Assembly (NCBI GenBank): GCA_040385245.1 | Contig: JAZKHT010000001.1 | Span: 310,001-374,000 of the forward strand | DNA from: JAZKHT01 sp040385245 | Lineage (GTDB): Bacteria; Pseudomonadota; Alphaproteobacteria; Rhodobacterales; Rhodobacteraceae | DNA: 64,000 nt | Direction: 5' to 3' | In this document: positions 25,998 through 34,267 of the stretch, piece by piece | Numbering within the stretch: position 1 is the first letter of the stretch | How the letters are laid out: each line of letters opens with the position of its first letter | The notes under the pieces: model-generated | Told to the model about the DNA's origin: nothing | The model's database searches: none | What the model saw: the letters and a program-made list of their open reading frames with translations, nothing else | Program-made: the position numbers and the translations under genes

Positions 25998-27377
25998 TCA
26001 GCAATTCGGCACGTTGACCGCAAGCCCGCCAAGCGAGGTTTCCTTGTATTTCTCGTGCATGTCGCGCCCGGTCTGGCGCATGGTCTCGATGCACACGTCC
26101 AGACTGACAAGGTGGATGCCATCGCCGCGCAGGGCAAGGCTGGCCGCCGACACCGCCTTGATCGCGCCAAGGCCGTTGCGTTCGATGCAGGGCACCTGCA
26201 CCAGCCCCTTGACCGGGTCGCAGGTCATGCCAAGGTGATGTTCCAGCGCGATTTCGGCGGCGTTCTCTACCTGTTCGGGGGTGCCGCCCAAGACTGCGGC
26301 AAGGCCTGCGGCGGCCATGGCGGCGGCACTGCCCACTTCGGCCTGACAGCCGCATTCGGCACCGCTGATGCTGGCGTTATGCTTGACCAGTCCACCGACA
26401 GCGGCGGCGGTAAGCATGAATTCCCCGATCCGGCTGGGGGTGGCCCCCGGCACATGGTCCTGCCAGTAGCGGATCACGGCAGGCACCACGCCCGCAGCGC
26501 CATTTGTCGGTGCGGTGACGACCTGCCCTCCAGCGGCGTTTTCCTCGTTCACCGCCATGGCATAAAGCGACATCCAGTCATTGATCGTGTGGGGCGGGGT
26601 CATGTTCAGACCGCGTTCCGCAAGCAGCGCATCATGGATGCCCTTGGCGCGACGGCGCACCTTCAACCCGCCGGGCAAGATGCCTGTGCCTTCCATCCCG
26701 CGCGAAATGCAGTCGGTCATCACCTGCCAGATGCGGGCCATACCTTGGTCAAGCTCGACCGCGCTGCGGAATTTCAACTCGTTCGCGCGCTTCATCGCGG
26801 CGATGGTCAGGCCGGATGATTTGGCCATGGCCAGCATTTCTTCGGCCGTCTCGAACGGATAGGGCACGTCGGCACGGGCGCGGGCCTTTGATCCGCCCGC
26901 GTCGGCCAGTTCAGCGGCCGTCAGCACAAAGCCCCCGCCGATCGAGTAGTAGGTTTCCTGAAGGATCACGTCGCCTTGGGCATCGGTGGCCTTCAGGATC
27001 ATGCCATTGGCGTGGCCGGGCAGCGACGGGCCGTAATCGAACAGCAGGTCTTTTTGCGGATCGAACGACAGGGGCGGCAGGCCCGCGACATCGATCAGTT
27101 TCGTTTCCTTGATCCGGGCAAGCGTCGCTTCGGCGCGGGTCGCGTCATAGGTGGCAGGTTCGAACCCGGCAAGGCCAAGGATCGTTGCGCGGTCGGTGGC
27201 ATGGCCCACCCCGGTAAAGGCCAAGGACCCGTGCAGCGATACGCGCAACCCGCGCGGATGGAACGGGCTGACGCGCACAAGATCAAGGAACCGCGCGGCG
27301 GCGACCATCGGGCCCATGGTATGGCTGGAGGACGGGCCGACACCCACCTTGAACATGTCGAACACGGACAGAAACAT
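25998..27377 (-). CDS. sdaA: L-serine ammonia-lyase, iron-sulfur dependent, single chain
   Basis: A 459-residue enzyme converting L-serine to pyruvate and ammonia. The beta domain starts MFLSVFDMFKVGVGPSSSHT; the alpha domain has the serine and cluster-binding motifs APTNGAAGVVPAVI, GAECGCQAEVG and LGMTCDPVKGLVQVPCIERN. The Cys residues in these blocks are the expected [4Fe-4S] ligands. Fusion of both domains is the proteobacterial form. A GST-like gene lies 3 bp upstream on the same strand. Confidence 0.96.
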   Translation of the reverse strand: MFLSVFDMFKVGVGPSSSHTMGPMVAAARFLDLVRVSPFHPRGLRVSLHGSLAFTGVGHATDRATILGLAGFEPATYDATRAEATLARIKETKLIDVAGLPPLSFDPQKDLLFDYGPSLPGHANGMILKATDAQGDVILQETYYSIGGGFVLTAAELADAGGSKARARADVPYPFETAEEMLAMAKSSGLTIAAMKRANELKFRSAVELDQGMARIWQVMTDCISRGMEGTGILPGGLKVRRRAKGIHDALLAERGLNMTPPHTINDWMSLYAMAVNEENAAGGQVVTAPTNGAAGVVPAVIRYWQDHVPGATPSRIGEFMLTAAAVGGLVKHNASISGAECGCQAEVGSAAAMAAAGLAAVLGGTPEQVENAAEIALEHHLGMTCDPVKGLVQVPCIERNGLGAIKAVSAASLALRGDGIHLVSLDVCIETMRQTGRDMHEKYKETSLGGLAVNVPNC

Positions 27378-27380
27378 CGC

Positions 27381-28046
27381 TCAGACCTCCGGGTCGGAAT
27401 AGAAGCGGGCGGTCAGCCCTTCGCCCCGTGCGGCGCGGATCGCGGCGGGGCGGGATTCGTGGGCGTGGATCACCGCCAAAAGGGCGGGAAAGTCCGATGC
27501 CGGGATGGCATGGTCGGGATAGGCCGGAAAGGCCCTGATCCACCGCATCAACATGCCAAGGTAATGGCCAAGGACCGACGGCGTATCGGCGGACAGAAAG
27601 CTGGGGGCCGTGCCGGCAACCATGCGGTCAAGGATGGTCAGGCGTTGGCGCAGCTTGTCATGGGCGATGTCGGCCACGGCGCGGGCCGACGCCTCGCCCG
27701 CCATGCGTTCTGGGTGGATCAGATCCATCGCGGCGGCGTGCAGGCCGTTGTTGGTGAAGACCAGCCATTGCAGAAAGGCGGCCCGCTCTGCCGATCCGGG
27801 GGGTGGGGCCAGCGCGCCGTGGTGTTCTGACAACCACAGCAGGATGGCGGCGGTTTCAAAGATCGCGCCGTCCGGCGTCTGCAGCACCGGCACCAACCCG
27901 AGCGGATGTCGCGCCAGATGCGCAGGCGTCTTCAGATCGCCCGCGTCGATGTCGAGCATGTCGGTGCTGTAGGGCACGCCCAGTTCTTCAAGCACGACAT
28001 GGACGGCGAGGTTGGCGAAATCCGGCACGCCGTGCAGCACATACAT
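27381..28046 (-). CDS. Glutathione S-transferase family protein
   Basis: A 221-residue protein with an N-terminal thioredoxin-like domain (MYVLHGVPDFANLAVHVVLE, then PLGLVPVLQTPDGAIFETAAIL for glutathione) and a helical C-terminal domain. The start is supported by AAGGGGA 10 bp upstream. The usual catalytic Ser/Cys/Tyr near the first helix is not evident, so activity is uncertain. It ends 3 bp before sdaA and is probably cotranscribed with it. Confidence 0.88.
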   Translation of the reverse strand: MYVLHGVPDFANLAVHVVLEELGVPYSTDMLDIDAGDLKTPAHLARHPLGLVPVLQTPDGAIFETAAILLWLSEHHGALAPPPGSAERAAFLQWLVFTNNGLHAAAMDLIHPERMAGEASARAVADIAHDKLRQRLTILDRMVAGTAPSFLSADTPSVLGHYLGMLMRWIRAFPAYPDHAIPASDFPALLAVIHAHESRPAAIRAARGEGLTARFYSDPEV

Positions 28047-28155
28047 CTGTCTGGTCCCCTTCGCAGGCCGGCTTCGGCGGTAGGTGCACTGTCGCTTGGA
28101 TCGCCCGCGCGGGATACGCCGAAAAGCGACACAAAGTGGGAAAACGCGGCATGGA

Positions 28156-28614
28156 TCAGGGAAAGGTGACCTGAGGGCTGTCGCCCGGCACGTGCCAGAA
28201 CGCCTGCGCGCCGGGAGGAAGCCGTGCCAGCACCCGGTCAAGATCGATCTCCAGCACCTGTTTGCGCAAGGCGCGTGCAACAGCGTCGATGCAGTTGGCG
28301 GGCGTCTGGTTGTGGTGGGGGCGGATCGCCTGTGCCTCGGCCACCAGTGCTGCGCGGTCGGGGAAGGGCAGGGGCGTTTCGGGATGCCAGCGCCACAGAA
28401 AGATCGCGCGCAGCACACAAGGCAACTCGTCCGCAAAGGCCAGCGCCTGCGGGACGGTCAGCCTTGCGCGGAATACCTGAAACACCGCATCGACCGCTGT
28501 ATAAGTGGCGTTGTCGCTGGTCAGGTTCATCGCGTCGCGCGCATCATCCAGAAAAGCGCGAAACTCGGCCGAGGCGTGGCGATAGGTGTAGGGCATGGGC
28601 ATGGGGGGTATCAT
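28156..28614 (-). CDS. DUF2267-like protein
   Basis: A 152-residue helical protein. HASAEFRAFLDDARDAMNL, AVDAVFQVFRARLTVPQALAFADELPCVLRAIFLWRW and the end PPGAQAFWHVPGDSPQVTFP fit the DUF2267 pattern of two related helical halves. The start is uncertain among ATGs at 28614, 28602 and 28596; none has a strong Shine-Dalgarno. Function unknown. Confidence 0.78.
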   Translation of the reverse strand: MIPPMPMPYTYRHASAEFRAFLDDARDAMNLTSDNATYTAVDAVFQVFRARLTVPQALAFADELPCVLRAIFLWRWHPETPLPFPDRAALVAEAQAIRPHHNQTPANCIDAVARALRKQVLEIDLDRVLARLPPGAQAFWHVPGDSPQVTFP

Positions 28615-28704
28615 AGCCCAAGGATCGTTGGTCCGGCAGGGGGGGCGTTGCACCTCCCTTTCGGACGGTGATCATGCGGAGCGCGTGCCGCGCAAGCCTG
28701 TTCT

Positions 28705-28792
28705 CTCTGCGCCCCGGCAGGGCCGGGACGCAGAGGGCCGGGGGGCACTCTGCCCCCGTCGCGCGTGCCGCGCGCCCCCCCTGAAGATATTT
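28705..28792. repeat. Rhodobacteraceae-type intergenic repeat, left part, interrupted by an insertion
   Basis: Two hairpins in tandem: CTCTGCG... (28705-28718) with ...CGCAGAG (28722-28735), 13/14 pairs, and GGGGGCA (28741-28747) with TGCCCCC (28751-28757), perfect. They are followed by a C-run and GAAGATATTT (28783-28792). A related arrangement, hairpin then CCCCC then GATATTT then an A/G-rich stretch, occurs at 57274-57330. Here the A/G-rich continuation (CTGCAAAGGGGAAGG) is found only at 30062, beyond the inserted segment. Confidence 0.6.
28787..28792. repeat. Left target-site duplication ATATTT
   Basis: Six bases directly outside the left terminal inverted repeat, identical to 30056-30061. 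Confidence 0.65.
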
Positions 28793-28820
28793 CCGGCCTT
28801 ATGTAGCAAACGCACCAAAG
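28793..28820 (+). repeat. Left terminal inverted repeat
   Basis: Starts CCGGCCTTATGTAG and ends CAAACGCACCAAAG. It differs from the right copy only at 28806 (G here, T on the other end's equivalent strand). Confidence 0.75.
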
Positions 28821-28861
28821 GATTTATACACCCAAGCGGCTGAATCTGCTAGCGTTTCCCC

Positions 28862-29086
28862 ATGCTGGACAAGACAATTACCAACGCTTTACTGGCCTTG
28901 CGCGCGCAGATCGTCCGCGAGCGGCTAGGCGGGCTGAACCATGTCGAGGCGTTGCTTGTGGCGCGCGGGGTTGAACTGGCCGCGCATCCCGTCAGGCGCA
29001 AGATTCCCGCCGATAGCTGCAAACAGCGTGAAGTGAAGCTGATCGTGGCTGAGGCGCTCAGGGACGGGCCAAAGCGAACAAGTTAG
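28862..29086 (+). CDS. Small hypothetical protein in the TIR-bounded element, probably truncated
   Basis: A 74-residue protein beginning MLDKTITNALLALRAQIVRE, then HVEALLVARGVEL and a basic C-terminal part ending ALRDGPKRTS. I recall longer Rhodobacteraceae proteins with this N-terminus that continue after a DGPK-like segment into a winged helix; here the reading frame stops at that point, so the DNA-binding part seems lost. No Shine-Dalgarno is evident. It lies 41 bp inside the left terminal repeat. Function unknown. Confidence 0.65.
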   Translation: MLDKTITNALLALRAQIVRERLGGLNHVEALLVARGVELAAHPVRRKIPADSCKQREVKLIVAEALRDGPKRTS

Positions 29087-29156
29087 CGCGCGGAAAGTTC
29101 AGTGCATCGTTTTTGTTGCAAAGCCTTACCGCCATCGGGACGAACGAACTGCGTTT

Positions 29157-29969
29157 CTAGTCGTTGTCCGGCAGTTCGATCACTTCATGAACTGCCTTGA
29201 TGCGGTAAGCGACAGGCTGGCCCAATCTTGTTGCAACGTTCACGTCCACAAAGAAGCCCAGCTTGTAGATATTCCGGTCGCCCGAAAGCATTTCGCCCTT
29301 GATGCGCTCTCGCGCCAGATCCGAAGCGTAGACGACAGCAAGCGGCTTGGGGCTGATGTCCTCAATTACACCCTTTTCGCCTGTTTTGCCGCTGTCCTTC
29401 CGGTTGGATTGGAAGAATGTCAAAAGCTTGTTTTCGTGGTCAAAGTCAGTCACTTTGGCTATTTCGCGAAACTGGCCAGCGATCTCTTGAACTGCCTGTC
29501 TCGCTTCTGCGGTGTCGAATTCAACGGCAAAAGCTACCTTTTCTCCTTGTTTCGTGTAACTGACAGACTTAATCGCAGCACGCCCATCGGGGTCGTTGGC
29601 GGTGGCCATAACCGTATCGACTATTTCAGACAGTTCGCTTCTTGTTGCTTGCGGCAATCGCCCGCCAGGTTGCGAGAAAGCGCTGATGCCGCGTCCAACT
29701 CGCTTAACAAATTCCGTGCCTATCATCAGATGGTCGACAACAGCCATGACTTGCGGATAGACGGAAGCTATCACCATTACGGCTTCCATAGACCCTTTGC
29801 GAACTTCTTTGACGTAGACCTTAACGCTTCCTTCAAGGTCGGGGTGTTCTGATCGGATAAAACGTTCAAACTGCCCGCCCAATCCAGCGAACGTCGCAAC
29901 AAAGTCGCTTATCTCAACCGGTTCTGCCAGTTTGAGCGTTACAACAACTGCTGATCCACCATTATCCAT
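29157..29969 (-). CDS. Hypothetical protein, main gene of the TIR-bounded element
   Basis: From MDNGGSAVVVTLKLAEPVEI the product has 270 residues, with a beta-rich N-terminal half (SVKVYVKEVRKGSMEAVMVI), a helical linker and ISPKPLAVVYASDLARERIK followed by KLGFFVDVNVATRLGQPVAYRI near the end. Earlier in-frame ATGs exist at 29996 and 30047; the last lies inside the right terminal repeat. No transposase DDE/DEDD or recombinase motif, signal peptide or membrane segment was seen. Base composition is clearly lower in G+C than its neighbours, indicating transfer. I recognise no function. Confidence 0.7.
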   Translation of the reverse strand: MDNGGSAVVVTLKLAEPVEISDFVATFAGLGGQFERFIRSEHPDLEGSVKVYVKEVRKGSMEAVMVIASVYPQVMAVVDHLMIGTEFVKRVGRGISAFSQPGGRLPQATRSELSEIVDTVMATANDPDGRAAIKSVSYTKQGEKVAFAVEFDTAEARQAVQEIAGQFREIAKVTDFDHENKLLTFFQSNRKDSGKTGEKGVIEDISPKPLAVVYASDLARERIKGEMLSGDRNIYKLGFFVDVNVATRLGQPVAYRIKAVHEVIELPDND

Positions 29970-30027
29970 GAGTTGAGAATAAGCATGTCGGGGCATCACT
30001 TTGCTAGCCCATTTGTGCTTTGGCACA

Positions 30028-30055
30028 CTTTGGTGCGTTTGATACATAAGGCCGG
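30028..30055 (-). repeat. Right terminal inverted repeat
   Basis: The reverse complement starts CCGGCCTTATGTAT and ends CAAACGCACCAAAG, matching the left end at 27 of 28 positions. It contains the outermost possible ATG of the 29157-29969 gene. Confidence 0.75.
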
Positions 30056-30061
30056 ATATTT
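30056..30061. repeat. Right target-site duplication ATATTT
   Basis: Identical to 28787-28792. The following CTGCAAAGGGGAAGG looks like the displaced right half of the intergenic repeat. Confidence 0.65.
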
Positions 30062-30138
30062 CTGCAAAGGGGAAGGTGCGGAAGGGATTTGTTAACCAAT
30101 TGACGGCAGTCTGCGAGGGTCATGCGGTGGAGGTTGGC

Positions 30139-30717
30139 ATGTGGCGTGGTCTGATCCTGACGGGGTTGCTGGCGGTGGCGCCACCCGGTTTCGCACAAGA
30201 CAGCGGGGTTGCGGACCCGTCGCGGTCGGTCTTGTCGACCCTGCCCCAGGCGACCGCCAAACGCCTGCGCCAGGCGCCCGAGCGGATGCAGGTCGAGACG
30301 CTGGCCCTGATCCACGGCTATGGCACAAACGGCAGCATCGGCGCGGAAGAGTTGGAGCGGTTCATCGCGCTGGAACGCGCCGCGATCCGGGCGCGCACGC
30401 TGCGCCCTTTGCTGGAGGCGGATCTGGACAATGACGGGTCGGTCAGCGGTGATGAGGTGCGGGCGCTGGCGGCAACCCTGTCAGCAGAGGCGCGTGGTCG
30501 GTTGATGCTGGCCCATGCTGCGGCGGATGAAGGGCGGGACGGCACGGCAGACGCCGGCGAATTGCGCAGCCATGCCGCGTCTGAGGCGCAGGAAAAGCTG
30601 TCCGAGGCGGATGCCGCAGCGCTGCGTGTGATCCTTGCCTTTGATCTGGATGGCGACGGTCGCACCGATCTGGCCGAGGTGGGCCGGATCATGGCGCAAC
30701 TGATGCAGGACGCGTAG
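30139..30717 (+). CDS. Periplasmic EF-hand protein
   Basis: A 192-residue protein with a signal peptide (MWRGLILTGLLAVAPPGFAQ) and calcium-binding loops DLDNDGSVSGDE and DLDGDGRTDLAE that fit D-x-D-x-DG-x5-E; DEGRDGTADAGE is a degenerate third. TGGAGG (30128-30133) sits 5 bp before this ATG, so it is preferred over 30076. Between the loops the protein is Ala/Leu-rich and helical. Probable calcium-responsive periplasmic protein; partner unknown. It starts 78 bp right of the inserted element. Confidence 0.85.
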   Translation: MWRGLILTGLLAVAPPGFAQDSGVADPSRSVLSTLPQATAKRLRQAPERMQVETLALIHGYGTNGSIGAEELERFIALERAAIRARTLRPLLEADLDNDGSVSGDEVRALAATLSAEARGRLMLAHAAADEGRDGTADAGELRSHAASEAQEKLSEADAAALRVILAFDLDGDGRTDLAEVGRIMAQLMQDA

Positions 30718-30836
30718 GGCGTTTTCGAGTGGGTTCGATGCGATGCCGCAGGCTGCGCATCTCTCCCGTCGCGCCCGGCAGGGTTTGCTAACCGGCAGCG
30801 TTTGCTTATAAGCGGGTGGCAGCCAAGGAGACCGCC

Positions 30837-31622
30837 ATGCCCGCCGACCTTTCCCCCATCGACAAGGCCAAGTTCGTCGCCGCCAAACGGGCGGTCGAGT
30901 TTGTTGAGGACGGCATGAAGCTGGGTCTGGGCACCGGGTCCACCGCCGCCTGGATGGTGCGCTGTCTGGGAGAGCGGATCCGCGAAGAGGGGTTGCGCGT
31001 CGTCGGTGTGCCGACATCGTCACGCACGGCGGAACTGGCGCGGCAAGTGGGTGTGCCGATCACATCGCTGGATCAGGCGAAATGGCTGGACCTGACCATC
31101 GACGGCGCGGACGAGTTTGACACCAACCTTGCCCTGATCAAGGGCGGCGGCGCCGCACTGTTGCAGGAAAAGATCGTGGCGACGGCCTCGGACCAGATGA
31201 TCGTGATCGCCGATGCCGCCAAAGAGGTGACGCAACTGGGCGCGTTTCCGTTGCCGGTCGAGGTGATCCCCTTTGGCTGGCAGACCACCAAGGCGCTGAT
31301 CGAGGAAACGCTGGTCAGTCTGGACGTCCTGAACCGTGACTGCTCGCTTCGCATGAACGGTGACCGGCCGCTGATCACGGACGAGGCGAATTACATCATC
31401 GACCTTCATCTGCGCCGGATCGGCAATCCGCGGCAACTGGCGCTGGTGCTGAACCAGATCCCCGGTGTGGTGGAAAACGGGCTGTTCATCGACATCTGCG
31501 ACATCGTGGTGATCGGGCATGGCGACGGGCGGGTGACGGTGCGCGACATCAACAGCGGGACCGAGGCCGACGAGATGGTCGAATTCGCGCCGACCGACAA
31601 CATCTTTGCGAACATGGACTGA
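30837..31622 (+). CDS. rpiA: Ribose-5-phosphate isomerase A
   Basis: A 261-residue enzyme interconverting ribose-5-phosphate and ribulose-5-phosphate. The phosphate loop LGLGTGSTAAWMV, the catalytic LTIDGADEFD and the LIKGGGAALLQEKI block are diagnostic. AAGGAG (30825-30830) is 6 bp before ATG, which fixes the start over an in-frame GTG at 30816. It is followed after 5 bp by gor, so NADPH-generating pentose metabolism and glutathione reduction are likely cotranscribed. Confidence 0.97.
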   Translation: MPADLSPIDKAKFVAAKRAVEFVEDGMKLGLGTGSTAAWMVRCLGERIREEGLRVVGVPTSSRTAELARQVGVPITSLDQAKWLDLTIDGADEFDTNLALIKGGGAALLQEKIVATASDQMIVIADAAKEVTQLGAFPLPVEVIPFGWQTTKALIEETLVSLDVLNRDCSLRMNGDRPLITDEANYIIDLHLRRIGNPRQLALVLNQIPGVVENGLFIDICDIVVIGHGDGRVTVRDINSGTEADEMVEFAPTDNIFANMD

Positions 31623-31627
31623 CCCTA

Positions 31628-32986
31628 ATGCCGTTCGACTATGATCTTTTCGTGATTGGCGGCGGGTCGGGCGGGGTACGCGCCGCGCGCATCGCCGCTG
31701 CCGAAGGGGGCGCAAAGGTCGGTCTGGCCGAAGAAAGTCGCATGGGGGGCACTTGTGTCATCCGGGGGTGCGTGCCGAAAAAGCTGATGGTCTTTGCATC
31801 AGCCTTTCCCGAACAGATCGAGGATGCACGCGCCTATGGCTGGGATACCGACGTGGCCCGCTTTGACTGGCCGCGCTTTCGCACGGCGCTGGAGGCTGAG
31901 CTTTCACGGCTGGAAAACGCCTATCGCAGCACCCTTTTGAACGCGGGCGTCACCATCCACGATGCCCGCGCCGTGGTGGTGGACCCCCACCGGGTGCGGC
32001 TTTCCACGGGCGAAGAGTTCAGCGCAAAGCACATCCTGATTGCCACGGGCGGCTGGCCGTTCGTGCCGGATATTCCGGGTGCCCAACTGGCGATCACGTC
32101 GAACGAGGTGTTTCATCTGGCCGACCTGCCTCGCCGCGCGCTGGTGGTTGGGGGCGGGTATATCGCGTCGGAATTCGCCTGCATCCTGCATGGGTTGGGG
32201 GTCGAAGTGACGCAGTATTACCGTGGCGCGCAGATCCTGCGCGGCTTTGACGACGAGGCGCGGGGCCATGTCGCCACCGCCATGCAGTCGCGCGGCATCA
32301 CAATCCATTGCGGCACCGACGTGATCCGGCTGGAAAAGACGGATACCGGTATCCGGGCCGTGGCGACCGATGGGACCGAGCGGGATTTTGACCTTGTGCT
32401 TTATGCGACGGGGCGCAAGCCGAACAGCGCGGGGCTAGGGCTTGATGCGCTGGGCGTCGAATTCGGGCGCGCGGGGCAGATCGTCGTCGATGCCTACAGC
32501 CAGACGGCGGTGCCGTCGATCTATGCCGTGGGCGATGTGACCGACCGGGTGAACCTGACGCCGGTCGCCATCCGCGAAGGCCATGCCTTTGCCGATACCG
32601 TGTTCAACGGCATCCCGACGCCGTTTGATCACGAGATGATCCCGTCTGCGGTGTTCACGCAGCCTGAACTTGGCTCGGTCGGCTTGACTGAAGAACAGGC
32701 GATGGAACAGGAACCGGTCGAGGTCTACTGTGCGGCCTTTCGCCCGATGAAATCGCTGTTTGCCGGGCGGCAGGACCGGGTGTTGATGAAGCTGATCGTG
32801 TCGCAGGCGTCGCGCAAGGTTTTGGGGTGTCACATCGTGGCCCCTGACGCGGGCGAGATGATCCAGCTTGTCGCCATTGCCATACGCATGGGCGCGACCA
32901 AGGAAGACTTTGACAAGACTGTCGCTGTGCATCCCACCATGGCCGAAGAATTGGTGACGATGCGCAAGCCGGTCAGAAAGGGCTGA
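31628..32986 (+). CDS. gor: Glutathione-disulfide reductase
   Basis: A 452-residue class I flavoprotein disulfide reductase. FAD motif GGGSGGVRAAR at the start, redox-active Cys43 and Cys48 in GGTCVIRGCVPKK, NAD(P)H-binding GGGYIASEFACIL, FAD-binding YAVGDVTDR and the C-terminal AVHPTMAEELVT with the catalytic His-Glu. The active-site sequence GTCVIRGCVPKK is that of glutathione reductases rather than lipoamide dehydrogenases (GTCLNVGC). Confidence 0.96.
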   Translation: MPFDYDLFVIGGGSGGVRAARIAAAEGGAKVGLAEESRMGGTCVIRGCVPKKLMVFASAFPEQIEDARAYGWDTDVARFDWPRFRTALEAELSRLENAYRSTLLNAGVTIHDARAVVVDPHRVRLSTGEEFSAKHILIATGGWPFVPDIPGAQLAITSNEVFHLADLPRRALVVGGGYIASEFACILHGLGVEVTQYYRGAQILRGFDDEARGHVATAMQSRGITIHCGTDVIRLEKTDTGIRAVATDGTERDFDLVLYATGRKPNSAGLGLDALGVEFGRAGQIVVDAYSQTAVPSIYAVGDVTDRVNLTPVAIREGHAFADTVFNGIPTPFDHEMIPSAVFTQPELGSVGLTEEQAMEQEPVEVYCAAFRPMKSLFAGRQDRVLMKLIVSQASRKVLGCHIVAPDAGEMIQLVAIAIRMGATKEDFDKTVAVHPTMAEELVTMRKPVRKG

Positions 32987-33064
32987 TGCGGCCCGCCCTT
33001 GCGGGTTGATTTTCGCGCTGAAATGACCAGTTAGAAGCAGACGAAGATAAAAAGGGTTTTACAC

Positions 33065-34267
33065 ATGGCGGGTAGTGGGGGTCCCTGGGGCGGCGGTGGC
33101 GGCTCAGGCAACGACGGACGGGACAATGAGGGGCGTGGCGATGACCGCAAGGGTGGCGGTCGGCGTCCCGATGGTGGTCCGCAGATCCCCGAGATCGAAG
33201 AGATCATGAAAAAGGGACAGGAACAGCTGCGCGTCCTGATGGGGGGCCGTGGTCGCGGCAACCTTGGCAAGGGACCGGGCGGCGGCGGTGGCCGCGATCC
33301 GAACGGGCCGTTGATCACGCGTCAGGGGCTGATGCTGGGCGCGCTGGTGGCCGTGGGGCTGTGGGCGTTCATGTCGTTCTACACGGTGAAGCCCGAAGAA
33401 CGCTCGGTCGAGCTGTTTCTGGGCAAGGAATCCGCCATCGGCAATCCGGGTCTGAACTTTGCGCCCTGGCCCCTGATCACCGCCGAGGTGGTGCAGGTCA
33501 CGGGCGAACGGCAGACGGATATCGGCACGGTGCGCGGCGACGCCAACGGTCTGGGCCTGATGCTGACGCGCGACCAGAACATCGTCGACATCGGCTTTCA
33601 AGTGGTCTGGAACGTGTCGGATCCGGCGAATTACCTGTTCAACCTTGCCGACCCCGAGGCCACGATCAAGGCAGTTTCGGAATCGGCGATGCGGGACATC
33701 ATCGCCCGGTCTGAACTGTCGCCCATTCTGAACCGTGACCGGGGGATCATTGCGTCCGACCTGCGCACGGCGATCCAGACGACGCTGGACACCTATCAGG
33801 CCGGCATCAGCGTGGTGCGGGTGAACTTTGAAAAGGCCGCCCCACCTGCCGAGGTGATCGACAGCTTCCGCGAAGTGCAGGCTGCACAGCAGGAACGCGA
33901 CCGGCTGGAAAAAGAGGCCGACGCCTATGCCAACCGGGTGACGGCTGGCGCACGCGGTGACGCCGCCCGTCTGGCCGAAGAGGCCGAGGCATACCGCGCC
34001 CAGGTCGTGAACAACGCCCAAGGCGAGGCAAGCCGTTTCCTGTCGGTCTACGAGGAATATGTGAAGGCGCCCGAAGTGACGCGGCGCCGGATGTATCTGG
34101 AAACCATGGAACGGGTGCTGGGTGGCATGAACAAGGTCATTCTGGACGGCGTGTCCGGTGGCGAATCCGGGCAAGGTGTCGTGCCTTTCCTGCCGCTGAA
34201 CGAATTGAACCGCATGGTCCCTGCACCGGCGGCTGCGGCCACAACCACAAGCGGGGGGAACAACTGA
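33065..34267 (+). CDS. hflK: FtsH protease modulator HflK
   Basis: A 400-residue inner-membrane SPFH protein. The cytoplasmic N-terminus is Gly/Arg/Asp-rich (GGPWGGGGGSG), followed by one membrane segment at about 85-107 (GLMLGALVAVGLWAFMSFYTV), the SPFH domain and a coiled-coil rich in Glu/Arg/Ala (REVQAAQQERDRLEKEADAY). HflK and HflC form a large periplasmic cage around FtsH. The stop overlaps the hflC start (TGATG). Confidence 0.96.
   Translation: MAGSGGPWGGGGGSGNDGRDNEGRGDDRKGGGRRPDGGPQIPEIEEIMKKGQEQLRVLMGGRGRGNLGKGPGGGGGRDPNGPLITRQGLMLGALVAVGLWAFMSFYTVKPEERSVELFLGKESAIGNPGLNFAPWPLITAEVVQVTGERQTDIGTVRGDANGLGLMLTRDQNIVDIGFQVVWNVSDPANYLFNLADPEATIKAVSESAMRDIIARSELSPILNRDRGIIASDLRTAIQTTLDTYQAGISVVRVNFEKAAPPAEVIDSFREVQAAQQERDRLEKEADAYANRVTAGARGDAARLAEEAEAYRAQVVNNAQGEASRFLSVYEEYVKAPEVTRRRMYLETMERVLGGMNKVILDGVSGGESGQGVVPFLPLNELNRMVPAPAAAATTTSGGNN

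Larger units (their letters stand above)
28793..30055. mobile_element. 1,263-bp element with terminal inverted repeats and 6-bp target duplication, no transposase seen
   Basis: The ends are 28-bp inverted repeats matching at 27 positions (28793-28820 and 30028-30055); outer bases are CCGGCCTTATGTA and the inner part is CAAACGCACCAAAG. ATATTT flanks both sides directly. Removing the segment and one ATATTT restores a GATATTT-then-A/G-rich motif like that at 57305-57327. The interior has visibly lower G+C than its surroundings. It carries a 74-residue gene and a 297-residue gene, converging, neither resembling a known transposase. It is therefore a non-autonomous element moved in trans, or one with an unrecognised enzyme. 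Confidence 0.7.
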
